A stretch of DNA of 64,000 bases from JANXUR01 sp038229415 (GCA_038229415.1 JBBROM010000006.1:1-64000); one strand, 5' to 3'; shown: positions 24,010-34,244, counted from the stretch's first letter. Numbers and translations are program-made. Notes: a model not told the origin generated them from the letters alone.

Positions 24010-26406
24010 TTGGCGGAAACCCAGCTCGGACCCGCCTGTTCATTCTTACCCGTGCAGCCTGACCCCAAGTTCGTTCCGCCTCTGGATCCCGAGGAGCACA
24101 AGGGAAGCCGCCGCCTCGCTCTTACCCTGCTGGCTAGTCTGATTACTCTGCTTTTCGTGGTGGTCTTTTCGCAGACCGCCTTTGATTTGACCTTTCTGCG
24201 GCCAAATGGCGATGGCCAGATTCAGGTATTTGCCGCGCTGTCGCTGCTGATTTTTTTGCTGTTTGTCGCGCTCACGTATGTACTAGCCCGCACCGTTCTG
24301 AAGCTGTGGAGTGAGCGCCGCATGGGCACCCTAGGGTCGAAGTTCCGCACCCGCATGGTGGTAGGAGCGTTGTTACTGTCGTTGGGGCCGGTGATTTTTG
24401 TATTTTTCTTCGCCTATGGATTGATGAACCGCTCGATTGATAAGTGGTTCTCTCGGCCAGTAGAGGAAGTTCGACAGGATACGGCCGCGATGGCGTCTCT
24501 CTTGGGCGAATACGCCAACCAAAATGCACACGCTGAGGCAGAGACGCTAGCCGCAGAACCGGGAACCCTGCATGCCTTTGCCACCGGCAATTTTTCCGAA
24601 CCGCTGTCGCACTTCCGCGAACATGATCGCACCCTGCAAGGCGGCTTTGTAGTGGTGCTGCAAGGCGAAAACCCTGCCGCCACCTACCAACTACCAGCAC
24701 CTTGGCCCGAAATGCGCACATTGATTGCGCGAGCAACGATGGACAAAGATAAGGCTGCTCGAGGCAACGCTGCGCAAGCGAAGAAAAATCAAGCAAAGGA
24801 TACACAGTCGGCCATTCCGCCACCGCTGCTCATCTCGGTTGCGGGCGTGGATTATGTCATCAGCCAGGCTCCAGTGCTTCGTAATAGCAGCATTCTGGTC
24901 GGTATGCCGCTGCCTTCGCAATTCACTGCGACGGCGAATCGCGTCGCCGCCAGCCAGCAGCGCTACACAGAACTCAGCAGCAAGCGCAAGCTGTTTCGTC
25001 AAACTTATCTCGGCGTGCTGGGGCTGCTGACGATGCTGGTGCTGTTTACCGCCACCTGGTTCGCGCTGCTGCTCTCCAAACAAGTGACGCGGCCCGTGGA
25101 AGCGTTGGCCAGGGCCACCGAGGAAATCTCCGCTGGTCGGCTCAACTACCGCATTGCCGTAACCGGCCCCGACGAGCTAGGCGACCTGGTGCTACGGTTC
25201 AACCGCATGGCTGCTGATCTCGAATCCAGCCGGCAGTTGCTGACCTCTTCCACGCACGACCTTGGCGAGGCTAATCAGTTGCTCGACCGCCGTCGCCAAC
25301 AGATCGAAGCCATTCTGGAAAATATTCCCACGGGTGTGATGTCTCTGGATGCGAATCGGCGCGTGACCCATGTGAACGACGCATTGCGACGTATCTTTGA
25401 TTTTTTTGATTTTCATGATCCCCCATTGCCAGCCAGTTCGGGTGAGGTGGCGGGGAAGCTGCTGACTGATTTTCTGCCAGAAGAGATTCACGCCGACCTG
25501 GACTTTCTGCTACGCCGCGCGGATCGCATGGGCAATACCACCAGCCCGATGGAGTTGCAGGCGGGCCACCGCACTTTGCATGTAGCGGTGACCGTGGCGT
25601 CGCTCACCCATGGTGCACAGAAGTTGGGGTGGGTTGTAGTGTTTGAAGATCTATCCGACCTGATGCAGGCGCAACGCGAAGCTGCGTGGCGCGAAGTAGC
25701 CCGGCAAGTCGCGCACGAGATCAAGAATCCGCTCACTCCCATTGCACTTTCTGCGGAGCGCATCAGCCGCCATCTGTCTCAGTCGGAAATTCCTCCACCC
25801 CGTTCTCTGAGCATTATTCGCAAGTGCGCGGAGACCATTGCGGCCTCGGTGACCACGGTGCGCTCTCTGGTGGATGAGTTCGCGGCTTTAGCACGCTTCC
25901 CGAAAGCGACGCCCGAACCGGCTGACATCAACGCCATTATTGAGAGCACACTTGCCATGTTTGACGGGCGCTTGCCCGGCATCCGGCTGAGCACGTCGCT
26001 GGCAGACGGGCTTCCACTGGTGATGGCTGACCCCAATGCGCTCAAACGCGCGCTTGCCAACCTTGTAGACAATGCCGCCGAGGCTATGGACGAGTCCATT
26101 TTGCGCGAGATTCACATTGGCACCAGTCTGCTGGATGACCGTTCGGCGGTCGAAGTCGTCGTTGCGGATACCGGCCACGGCGTAACGCAGGATATGAAAG
26201 AAAAGCTATTCTTGCCTTATTTTTCCACGAAACAGCGCGGCACCGGACTGGGCCTTTCCATCGTGAGCCGCACGGTGGAAGACCATCGAGGCTCCATTCG
26301 AGTCGAGGAGAATCAGCCTGTAGGAACGCGGTTCGTGCTGGAGCTGCCACTGGCAGCGCCGAGCCCGGAATCAGCCGTCGCGGAAGGGCTCACTCGTGCC
26401 CAATAA
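24010..26406 (+). CDS. ntrY: NtrY-like sensor histidine kinase
   Basis: A membrane-bound kinase of about 798 residues. It has two N-terminal membrane helices (about 37-60 and 75-98), a third (about 117-140), a periplasmic region to about 335, a fourth helix (about 340-360), HAMP (about 360-415), PAS (about 435-550), HisKA with phosphoacceptor H569 in AHEIKNPLTPIALSAERI, and HATPase_c with NLVDNAAEAM (N box), DTGHG and GTGLGLSIV. It should phosphorylate the NtrX regulator that overlaps its end. The start is uncertain: TTG 24010 or GTG 24052, neither with a good Shine-Dalgarno sequence; no ATG lies before the membrane helices. Confidence 0.92.
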   Translation: MAETQLGPACSFLPVQPDPKFVPPLDPEEHKGSRRLALTLLASLITLLFVVVFSQTAFDLTFLRPNGDGQIQVFAALSLLIFLLFVALTYVLARTVLKLWSERRMGTLGSKFRTRMVVGALLLSLGPVIFVFFFAYGLMNRSIDKWFSRPVEEVRQDTAAMASLLGEYANQNAHAEAETLAAEPGTLHAFATGNFSEPLSHFREHDRTLQGGFVVVLQGENPAATYQLPAPWPEMRTLIARATMDKDKAARGNAAQAKKNQAKDTQSAIPPPLLISVAGVDYVISQAPVLRNSSILVGMPLPSQFTATANRVAASQQRYTELSSKRKLFRQTYLGVLGLLTMLVLFTATWFALLLSKQVTRPVEALARATEEISAGRLNYRIAVTGPDELGDLVLRFNRMAADLESSRQLLTSSTHDLGEANQLLDRRRQQIEAILENIPTGVMSLDANRRVTHVNDALRRIFDFFDFHDPPLPASSGEVAGKLLTDFLPEEIHADLDFLLRRADRMGNTTSPMELQAGHRTLHVAVTVASLTHGAQKLGWVVVFEDLSDLMQAQREAAWREVARQVAHEIKNPLTPIALSAERISRHLSQSEIPPPRSLSIIRKCAETIAASVTTVRSLVDEFAALARFPKATPEPADINAIIESTLAMFDGRLPGIRLSTSLADGLPLVMADPNALKRALANLVDNAAEAMDESILREIHIGTSLLDDRSAVEVVVADTGHGVTQDMKEKLFLPYFSTKQRGTGLGLSIVSRTVEDHRGSIRVEENQPVGTRFVLELPLAAPSPESAVAEGLTRAQ

Positions 26407-27751
26407 CATTCTGATCGTAGATGATGAGGCCAGCATCCGCGAGTCGCTGAGCGGGGTGTTGGAAGACGATGGATACAAGGTGAGCGTCGCACGTTCTGGC
26501 GACGACTGCCTGCAAATGCTGGACAAGCGAGCCTTCGATGTGGTGCTGCTCGACATCTGGCTGCCGGGCATGGACGGACTCGAGGTATTGCAGCGCATCC
26601 GGCGCATGGAAAATCCGCCCGAGGTCCTGATGATCTCCGGTCACGGCACTATCGAGACCGCCGTGCGTGCCACTAAGCTAGGGGCGTTCGATTTTCTGGA
26701 AAAGCCGCTGTCCGTTGACAAGACGCTGTTGCAGATTAAGAACGCGCTCGACGCGCGGCGCCTGCAAGCGGAAAATCGTGAACTCAAAAAGCAGGTGCAA
26801 GGCCGACATACCATTGTCGGCCAAAGCATCCCCATGAAGGCGCTGCGCCAGCAGATCGGCCTGATGGCGCCCACTAACGGCCGCGTGCTCATCTATGGGG
26901 AATCAGGCACTGGCAAGGAGCTGGTGGCTCGCGCCATCCACGTGGGCGGCCTGCGTACCGAAGAAATGTTCGTCGAACTCAACTGCGCCGCCATTCCGGA
27001 AGACCTGATCGAGAGCGAGCTATTCGGCCACCAGCGCGGATCGTTTGCTGGTGCAGCGACGGACAAGATCGGCAAGTTCCAGAAGGCCGATCGGGGTACG
27101 CTATTTCTCGATGAAGTCGGCGACATGAGTCTGAAGACCCAGTCCAAGGTGTTACGTGTGCTCGACGAGCAAAAGTTTTCGCCACTGGGCAGTGAGGAAG
27201 CGGTAGAGGTGGATGTGCGCGTAATCGCTGCCACCAACAAAGATTTAGAGGAGGAGATCAATCGCGGCAATTTTCGCGAGGATCTGTTTTACCGACTGAA
27301 TGTTATCCCTTTTTATGTACCGCCGTTGCGCGAGCGTAGCGAGGATATTCCCCTGCTGGCACGGCACTTTCTCAAGGAAATTTCCGCAGCTTACAGCCGT
27401 CGCCCGCGCGAAATTTCCGACGATGCTGTGGACGCGCTGATGCGTTACTCATGGCCGGGCAACATTCGCGAACTGCGCAATGTGATCGAACGCGTGGTCA
27501 TCATGAATCCGACGGCGGCTCGCCTGGAGCGCAAACATTTGCCACCACTCGTGTATCGCGAAAGCGGACGCGCCGGGGCTGGGGCCTTTTCCACGTTGCA
27601 TCAGGCGCGTGCCGCCTATGAACGCGACTACATCCTCAAAAAACTCGACGAAAACCACGGCAACGTGAGTCGCGCCGCGGAAGTATTGGGGCTGGAGCGG
27701 AGCCACTTGTATCGCAAGATGAAGGCGTTGGGCATTGCCGTGAAGGAATAA
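26396..27751 (+). CDS. ntrX: NtrX-like response regulator with altered sigma-54 motif
   Basis: A 451-residue regulator with receiver domain (1-120, phosphoacceptor D53), AAA+ domain (about 140-370; Walker A GESGTGKE 168-175, Walker B LFLDEVGD with D239 and E240) and a Fis-type helix-turn-helix (about 410-446, GNVSRAAEVLGLERSHLYRKM). The loop that contacts sigma-54 reads GSFAGA (215-220) where activators carry GAFTGA; the key threonine is an alanine. It may therefore not activate sigma-54 polymerase, and some NtrX proteins are known to work without it. GTG start, overlapping ntrY by 11 bases. Confidence 0.93.
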   Translation: MPNNILIVDDEASIRESLSGVLEDDGYKVSVARSGDDCLQMLDKRAFDVVLLDIWLPGMDGLEVLQRIRRMENPPEVLMISGHGTIETAVRATKLGAFDFLEKPLSVDKTLLQIKNALDARRLQAENRELKKQVQGRHTIVGQSIPMKALRQQIGLMAPTNGRVLIYGESGTGKELVARAIHVGGLRTEEMFVELNCAAIPEDLIESELFGHQRGSFAGAATDKIGKFQKADRGTLFLDEVGDMSLKTQSKVLRVLDEQKFSPLGSEEAVEVDVRVIAATNKDLEEEINRGNFREDLFYRLNVIPFYVPPLRERSEDIPLLARHFLKEISAAYSRRPREISDDAVDALMRYSWPGNIRELRNVIERVVIMNPTAARLERKHLPPLVYRESGRAGAGAFSTLHQARAAYERDYILKKLDENHGNVSRAAEVLGLERSHLYRKMKALGIAVKE

Positions 27752-27777
27752 TTGGGCAGCGCAGCAGAAAATGGAAA

Positions 27778-28221
27778 CTAACGCTTGCGCATCTGAATCT
27801 CGGTGCCGTTCTTTTCGAATCGCACTTCGTCCATGAGCTTGCTGATCAAAAAAATGCCGCGTCCGTGGTTGGAGTAAAGGTTGTCCGCAACCAGTGGATC
27901 GGGCACATCTTTCAGATCGAATCCCGGGCCGGGATCACGCACTACGATCACCAGACCAATCTCTTCATCGCACGCCACCCAGCACTCGACTTGCTTGCTG
28001 GCATCGTTCTTGGCACCGTGGACAATGGCATTGGCGAGCGCTTCGCGCAGCGCGGTTTCCACCTCAAACTCACTGCCGTGGAGGCAAGGTGTACCTTGCA
28101 GCCCGTGCATAATCTGCTCCACTACGGGAGAGATAGCCAACTGGTCGGCTGGGAGCGCAAACTCCAGTTTGAGCTTTAGCTTTTCCGGATCTAGTTGAAA
28201 CGGCAACTGCTCCTCTGCCAC
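27778..28221 (-). CDS. RsbW/SpoIIAB-like anti-sigma serine kinase
   Basis: A 147-residue GHKL ATPase (HATPase_c_2) of the anti-sigma-factor kinase type. The N box is REALANAIVHGAKND, the G1 box DPGPGFD and the G2 box HGRGIFLI. Such kinases bind a sigma factor and phosphorylate a STAS antagonist. The GTG start has GAGG at 6-base spacing. No sigma factor or STAS gene is adjacent; the only STAS protein in the window is at 11481-11819. It converges on ntrX with a 26-base gap. Confidence 0.88.
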   Translation of the reverse strand: MAEEQLPFQLDPEKLKLKLEFALPADQLAISPVVEQIMHGLQGTPCLHGSEFEVETALREALANAIVHGAKNDASKQVECWVACDEEIGLVIVVRDPGPGFDLKDVPDPLVADNLYSNHGRGIFLISKLMDEVRFEKNGTEIQMRKR

Positions 28222-28319
28222 TTCTCACCTCAATACCAGCTTGGATGCAGTTTATCGTACCCGATGCTGACGGCGCACCGAAATCACGTAGTATCGCGAG
28301 CGCAAACCAGCGTTCGCGG

Positions 28320-29309
28320 CTATTTTTGAATCTTCCGTACATCCTCGGCGACAACTTCATCCGAGCGCAGCGGCTGGATGGGCCTCGCGTTCATCATCGC
28401 TTCGAGTTGACGCCGCCAGTCAATTTCTTCTACAAACGCGTGCGAATCGCGCCAACCAGGACTGATTTTGACGAACAATTCCAGGAATACGCGAGTCCCC
28501 AGCATGGTTTCCATGCGCAGTCGGGCGGCGGTGCCGACCTTCTTGAGCATCGCTCCGCCCTTACCCACCAGAATCGCCTTCTGCCCCTCGCGTTCGCAGT
28601 GGATGGTCGCCATGATGCGCGTAAGCTTGGGCATTTCTTCAAACTGGTCAATCACTACGGCCGTCGCGTGGGGTACTTCCTGCTGCGCAGACATCAAAAT
28701 TTGCTCACGAATGATCTCCGCCACCATGAAGCGTGCGGGTTGATCGGTGATCTGGTCTGCTTCAAAGTAGCGCGGCCCTTCTGGTAAGGCCGCCACAACT
28801 GCGTCCAGCAGCGCGTCCAAGCCTTCCTTCTTCAAGGCGGAGATGGGAATTACCTCCGCAAACGAATTTCTGGCGCTGTAGTCGGCGATCAGCGGCAGCA
28901 GCGCCTCTTTGCTCACCGTATCCATCTTGTTGAGCAGCAGAAACGCCTTGGTTCCCGACTTCTTCACCATCTCCAGCACAAACTCGTCAACGGGGTCGGG
29001 ACGGCGTCCGGCATCCACCATCATCAACACCAGATCGCTGCCTTCGAGACCGGCGTGAACCTCGTGCATCATCTTGCGTCCGAGGGCAGAGTCGGGCTTA
29101 TGGACGCCGGGCGTATCCACCAGAATCGCTTGCGCGGCTGGCCTTCCCTTCCGCTTGGGAACGTTGAGGATTCCCTGGATGCGGTTGCGCGTGGTTTGCG
29201 GCTTGGGGCTGACGATGGCGATGCGTTCGCCCACCAGCGCGTTGAGCAGCGTGGACTTGCCCGCGTTGGGACGACCGAGAATGCAGAGAAAACCACTTCG
29301 AAAGGCCAT
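28320..29309 (-). CDS. era: GTPase Era
   Basis: Ribosome-assembly GTPase that binds the 3' end of 16S rRNA. The 329-residue product has G1 GRPNAGKS (12-19), the G2 region VSPKPQTTRNRI, G3 DTPGVH, G4 NKMD and G5 SALK, then the C-terminal KH domain with VGKGGAMLKKVGTAARLRME. ATG 29309 matches the usual family start; an upstream TTG (29357) would add 16 residues. It is the last gene of the phoH-ybeY-corC-era set, a classic conserved cluster around ribosome maturation, though here the spacing to the CorC gene is 67 bases. Confidence 0.95.
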   Translation of the reverse strand: MAFRSGFLCILGRPNAGKSTLLNALVGERIAIVSPKPQTTRNRIQGILNVPKRKGRPAAQAILVDTPGVHKPDSALGRKMMHEVHAGLEGSDLVLMMVDAGRRPDPVDEFVLEMVKKSGTKAFLLLNKMDTVSKEALLPLIADYSARNSFAEVIPISALKKEGLDALLDAVVAALPEGPRYFEADQITDQPARFMVAEIIREQILMSAQQEVPHATAVVIDQFEEMPKLTRIMATIHCEREGQKAILVGKGGAMLKKVGTAARLRMETMLGTRVFLELFVKISPGWRDSHAFVEEIDWRRQLEAMMNARPIQPLRSDEVVAEDVRKIQK

Positions 29310-29376
29310 AAAGTTGGAGTGAGTACGTGCTACAGCTACGCTGCGTCTTGGTGACAACGTTCTTTAATTTTTTGGG

Positions 29377-30651
29377 TTACTGCGTCTTGATCTGTTCTGG
29401 ATTCAAGAAAGTAATTCGCACTTTTTCAACCCGGCGATCCGTCGCTTCCAGCACTTCAATGCGCAAACCTTCTTCTTCGACTATCTCACCCTTGCGGGGG
29501 ATTCGCCCAGCCAGTTCTGTGACCATGCCAGCCACGGTAGTCGCTTCGGTCTCCGCTGGAAGCGCCCCAAACAGCTCTTCCAAGCGGTCTACGTCCATAT
29601 TGCCGGGCACAACATAGGTGTGCTCGTCTTCGCGAACATAGTCGCTTTCCGGCTCATGCTCGTCGCGAATCTCGCCAACGATTTCTTCCACCAGATCTTC
29701 CATGGTGACGACGCCAGCCATGCCGCCGTACTCATCCACCACCACAGCGAGGCGAATGTTCTTACGCTGCATCTCGCGCAGCAGATCGTTGGTGCGCTTG
29801 CTCTCAGGGATGAAGTAAACATCCGTGCGCATCACCGCATCCACGCGCTGATCGGCCGCTTCGGTATCAGGAATCTGCAGCACATCCTGGGCATACACAA
29901 TGCCTGTGATGTGGTGGATAGTGCCGTCATACACTGGAACACGCGAGTACGGCTTATCCCGCAGCATTTCGATGAACTTTTCTACCGTGATCTCTCCGGG
30001 AACAGCAAATACTTCCGGTCGTGGACGCATAGCCTCACGTACAGTCTTGTCACCGAATTCCACCACCGACTGAATCAGGTCGCGATCTTCTTCGCCAAGG
30101 ATGCCTTCTTCCTTGCCCGCTTCAATCAGTGCTTCGACTGCCTCGGCGTGATCTTCAGGAGCCGCTTCATGATGCTCTGCGCCACTCGTGAGGGCGGCCA
30201 CCGACTGCGAAAACCCCAGAATGATCGTGATCGGCATCATGATCCAGATGAGGACGCGCAACACCCAAATGAAGCGCCGCAGCCAGACGCCTTCCGTATA
30301 GGCAAACAGAAAATATGGAATCGCGTGGCCAAACACGGTGATGAAGACCAGCATACTGGCGACGGCTTCCAGCACGTCAGGCACATCCCATTTATGGCCG
30401 AAGAAAGTGTTGTAACCCACCAGCAACGCCAGTGCCGCGACCGTAAACTGCCGCACCAAGCCTGCGGAAAGTACGGCCCGCTCGCGGCTTACGCCCAACC
30501 GTGGTTCTACGTGAATCTCGTAGGAATCAATGTTGTCTTGAAATTCGCGGGAGAGAAACTTTCCAATCTCCGCATAAAGGCGATCCAGATACGAGGATAT
30601 GGTAAGCAGGCCGAGCAGCAGGACAACAACGGCAAGTAGCGGCAGGCTCAT
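29377..30651 (-). CDS. CorC/HlyC-family CBS-domain protein
   Basis: A 424-residue protein with hydrophobic segments near the N-terminus (about 1-20, 65-85, 95-150) that resemble a divergent CNNM-type membrane part. A CBS pair follows (about 205-330; MRPRPEVFAVPG, YSRVPVYDG, VVDEYGGMAGVVTMEDLVEEIVGEI) and a CorC_HlyC domain (about 345-415). Its ATG overlaps the ybeY stop by 4 bases (ATGA), and era follows. The ybeY-corC-era order is widely conserved. Compared with the relative at 14540-15955, the membrane part is less typical. Confidence 0.9.
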   Translation of the reverse strand: MSLPLLAVVVLLLGLLTISSYLDRLYAEIGKFLSREFQDNIDSYEIHVEPRLGVSRERAVLSAGLVRQFTVAALALLVGYNTFFGHKWDVPDVLEAVASMLVFITVFGHAIPYFLFAYTEGVWLRRFIWVLRVLIWIMMPITIILGFSQSVAALTSGAEHHEAAPEDHAEAVEALIEAGKEEGILGEEDRDLIQSVVEFGDKTVREAMRPRPEVFAVPGEITVEKFIEMLRDKPYSRVPVYDGTIHHITGIVYAQDVLQIPDTEAADQRVDAVMRTDVYFIPESKRTNDLLREMQRKNIRLAVVVDEYGGMAGVVTMEDLVEEIVGEIRDEHEPESDYVREDEHTYVVPGNMDVDRLEELFGALPAETEATTVAGMVTELAGRIPRKGEIVEEEGLRIEVLEATDRRVEKVRITFLNPEQIKTQ

Positions 30652-31139
30652 GACCGTCGCCTCCGCGGCGTGATAATCGCTTGCTTCATTGTGCTGCGCT
30701 CCGTTAACGATTCAGGCAGCCGCAGTACACGCCGCAGGCGGGCTTCCTTGCGCGCCATCTCGCCGGCGTCTTGCTCGTGATCGTATCCGGCAAGATGCAA
30801 CAGGCCATGCAGCACCAGAATTTTTATTTCCTCCGCAAGGGAGTGTCCGAGTTGTTCTGCGTTTATGGCTGCGATGTCGCGCGATATTGCCAAATCTCCG
30901 GCGAAGCGGACCGCATTCTTTTTTACACTCGGAGATGTGGACTCCAGCGAGGGGAATGACAGCACGTCAGTCGGCTTATATTTCTTGCGGAATTTGCGGT
31001 TCAGCTCACGCATCTGGGCGTCGTCTGTCACCAGAACGTTCACCTGCCCCGTCAGCTTGACTGCTCGCCGCGTGTGCGTGACGAAGCGAGCCAAAGTAGT
31101 TCGGCTCAATCTGGGCACCGGCTTTGTAATGTCAACCAT
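30648..31139 (-). CDS. ybeY: Endoribonuclease YbeY
   Basis: Metal-dependent RNase that matures the 16S rRNA 3' end and takes part in ribosome quality control. The 163-residue product carries the zinc motif HGLLHLAGYDH with ligands H111, H115 and H121, and the upstream NRKFRKKYKPTDVLSFP segment that defines the family. It lies between phoH (83-base gap containing a perfect palindrome) and the CorC-family gene, which overlaps it by 4 bases. The C-terminus has a basic extension (ITPRRRRS). Confidence 0.95.
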   Translation of the reverse strand: MVDITKPVPRLSRTTLARFVTHTRRAVKLTGQVNVLVTDDAQMRELNRKFRKKYKPTDVLSFPSLESTSPSVKKNAVRFAGDLAISRDIAAINAEQLGHSLAEEIKILVLHGLLHLAGYDHEQDAGEMARKEARLRRVLRLPESLTERSTMKQAIITPRRRRS

Positions 31140-31162
31140 TGCAGTGGATACCTTAAAATGAT

Positions 31163-31190
31163 ACAGGAGGGCCGGTACCGGCCCTCCTGT
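31163..31190. terminator. Perfect 28-bp palindrome between phoH and ybeY
   Basis: Bases 31163-31176 are the exact reverse complement of 31177-31190. On the minus strand the hairpin is followed by ATCATTTTAAGG, a weak T-run. It could be a leaky terminator between phoH and ybeY, an RNA fold that controls ybeY translation (it contains AGGAGG within the stem), or a protein-binding site. The evidence does not decide between these. Confidence 0.5.
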
Positions 31191-31221
31191 AAGTTACCGA
31201 TACTGAGCATTCGCTGAAGGC

Positions 31222-32385
<1,164 letters not shown>

Positions 32386-32645
32386 GAGAGATGGACGGAT
32401 GCGGACAGCGAGTTCGTCAGCAGGATCATGGGACGCTCCAGAGCGCAATCGAACTGCGTTTGCGCAGAGATTTTAGCTCGTGAAATCAAGGTTAATGGCT
32501 TATGAATCAATGATTTGGCGACAAGTTTGAGAGATGAAATGCAGCTGGCAACCGGGGTGGGGCGAGGGCACATCTTGAGTCAGCCTAGTCCCGTTTGAGA
32601 CGGGAGTCAATCTGGAAAAGTAGGGTTAGCAGGCGCGTCTGGGAA

Positions 32646-32675
32646 TTGACACAGGCTTGAACGACGCCATATGCT
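32646..32675 (+). promoter_or_regulatory. Predicted promoter of the broken HAF-repeat gene
   Basis: A perfect -35 TTGACA (32646-32651) is followed after 18 bases by TATGCT (32670-32675), four of six matches to the -10 consensus. It sits about 45 bases before the likely ATG at 32722. The rest of 32449-32645 holds no gene that I can see. Confidence 0.5.
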
Positions 32676-32721
32676 CCGAAGGTTACGTTCTGGCGGTTCC
32701 GAAGAGTCAGAGGGTTTTGCG

Positions 32722-33728
32722 ATGCGTTGCTCCAAACTGTTTTGCAGTCTTGCCGTGCTGTTGTGGGTTTCTGCCGCCCATGGTGCTGATCCCAAATTGC
32801 CCTGGATTCCTGAATACGATTGGCACCGACCGACCGAGCATTTGCTCGCGCGTGGCCCGTCTGTTGTCATCCCGCCTTACGCGGGCACATTTCATAGTGT
32901 GGATTACCCAGGCTCATTTGTCACTTACGCGATTGGGATCAACGACAACCAGCAAATCGTCGGGCGATTCACCGATAGCGGAGGCGTGATTCATGGCTTT
33001 CTGCGCGAGCCCAATGGCACCTTTACCCAGATTGACTACCCGGGTGCCGTGGGAACAGTCTTGGCGGGTATAAATTCGCAAGGCCAGATGGTTGGCACGG
33101 AAGGTCCGCCTCTCAAAATAGACGGAGTCCACGGCTTCCTACTGGTCAATGGCGTATATACCGAGTTCGACGTGCCAGCGGCAAGGGCGTATATACCGAG
33201 TTCGACGTGCCAGCGGCAAGCGGAACCACTGCTGCGGGGATCAACCGGGCGGGAACAGTGGTGGGCTTTTACGGCAACGGAGCGGGCGGCGTTTTCGGTT
33301 TCTCGCGCGACAGCCTGGGGAACATCACGACCATTTCTCCGCCGAATGCCGTGAATAGTCTGGCACTTGCGATCAACGACAGCGGCGAGATTACTGGCGA
33401 ATACCTCGATCACCGCTTTGTTTGCCATGCATTTGTCCGGGACCAGAACGGGGTGTACCACAGTTTTAACGATCCCAACGCGGTTTACCTGACCTACGGA
33501 CAGGGCATCAACAACTCGGACCAGATTTCGGGCGTTTATTTGGATGGCAACGTCGTTGAGCATGGCTTCGTGCGCTCGGCACAGGGACAGTATTATGCGC
33601 TCGACGTTCCTAGCGCCACGGGGACGGAAGTATCCAAGATTGACGGAGCGGGCGATGTGGTCGGAGACTACACTGATGTGTTCGGCATCGTTCGCGGCTT
33701 CCTATTTATCGCTACTAAGGCCGAGTAA
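32722..33728 (+). pseudogene. Secreted HAF-repeat protein gene, frameshifted by a 35-bp duplication
   Basis: The first frame (ATG 32722, preceded by AGAGGG) encodes a signal peptide (MRCSKLFCSLAVLLWVSAAHGA) and repeats such as GINDNQQIVGRFTDSGGVIHGF, then leaves frame at about 33186 and stops at 33354. The second frame carries on with the same kind of repeats (GINRAGTVVGFY, AINDSGEITGEY, GINNSDQISGVY) to 33728. These are HAF-type extracellular repeats (G-I-N-x-x-G-x-I-x-G). Removing one copy of the 35-bp duplication restores one frame of about 323 codons. Either a recent inactivation, a reversible switch or an assembly error. Confidence 0.85.
33151..33220. repeat. Exact 35-bp tandem duplication
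   Basis: Bases 33151-33185 are repeated without change at 33186-33220. The unit length is not a multiple of three, so the reading frame of the HAF-repeat gene shifts at this point. The two copies are identical, which suggests a recent event. Confidence 0.95.
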
Positions 33729-33735
33729 GCAGGCG

Positions 33736-33764
33736 TTGACCTCGGCTCGGCTTGGCCGTATAAT
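33736..33764 (+). promoter_or_regulatory. Strong sigma-70-type promoter of rpsT
   Basis: TTGACC (33736-33741), a 17-base spacer and a perfect TATAAT (33759-33764). Transcription would start near 33771, giving a leader of about 59 bases before rpsT. It is the best consensus promoter in the window, fitting a highly expressed ribosomal gene. Confidence 0.85.
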
Positions 33765-33829
33765 TAGAAATTCGGCATGAGCATGAGATCGTTTTGGGCC
33801 GAGCAAACTCTAAAGGACTTTCGTAGACA

Positions 33830-34099
33830 ATGGCAAACCACGTTTCAGCACTTAAGCGGGCCCGGCAGACGGAGACTCGTACCGAACGCAATCGCGCCCA
33901 CCGCTCCCGCCTGCGCACCGAACTGCGCCGCCTGCGCGAGGCCCTGACTGCTGGCGACCCCAAGGCCGCCGAAACCACCTTCCGCAGCACCAGCTCGGCG
34001 ATTGACAAAGCCATCCAGAAGGGCGTGCTGCACGAAAACACCGCCGCCCGCTACAAGAGCCGCCTCGCGGCGCGTCTGGCCAAGTTGGAAAAGAAGTAG
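33830..34099 (+). CDS. rpsT: 30S ribosomal protein S20
   Basis: An 89-residue basic, helical protein that binds 16S rRNA early in small-subunit assembly. The order MANHVSALKRARQTETRTERNR ... SAIDKAIQKGVLHENTAARYKSRLAARL is the S20 signature from start to end. AAGGA lies 12 bases before the ATG. It stands alone with its own consensus promoter (33736-33764) and terminator (34140-34170), as rpsT usually does. Confidence 0.97.
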   Translation: MANHVSALKRARQTETRTERNRAHRSRLRTELRRLREALTAGDPKAAETTFRSTSSAIDKAIQKGVLHENTAARYKSRLAARLAKLEKK

Positions 34100-34139
34100 C
34101 CAAAAGCAGCCGGGGGCAGTGGTTAGCACTAAGGTATTC

Positions 34140-34170
34140 AGGGTAAGCTTCCGCTTACCCTTTCGTATTT
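34140..34170 (+). terminator. Terminator of rpsT
   Basis: A perfect 9-bp stem (34140-34148 with 34153-34161) with loop TTCC is followed by TTCGTATTT. It lies 41 bases after the rpsT stop and before the GloVer-repeat gene. Confidence 0.75.
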
Positions 34171-34244
34171 ACGGCGCGATTGCAGATCTCAGTTTGCGCA
34201 GACTTGCCATATCGCCTGATCCTGAGCTCTTGAAGAGGCCTCCT

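Noticed and set aside
29620..30639. A 339-codon open frame on the plus strand
   Set aside because: Antisense to the CorC-family gene, whose CBS motifs are clear; the antisense product is low-information.
34002..34244. Upstream extension of the GloVer-repeat protein into rpsT
   Set aside because: It overlaps rpsT and its terminator, and the signal peptide begins only at ATG 34245.
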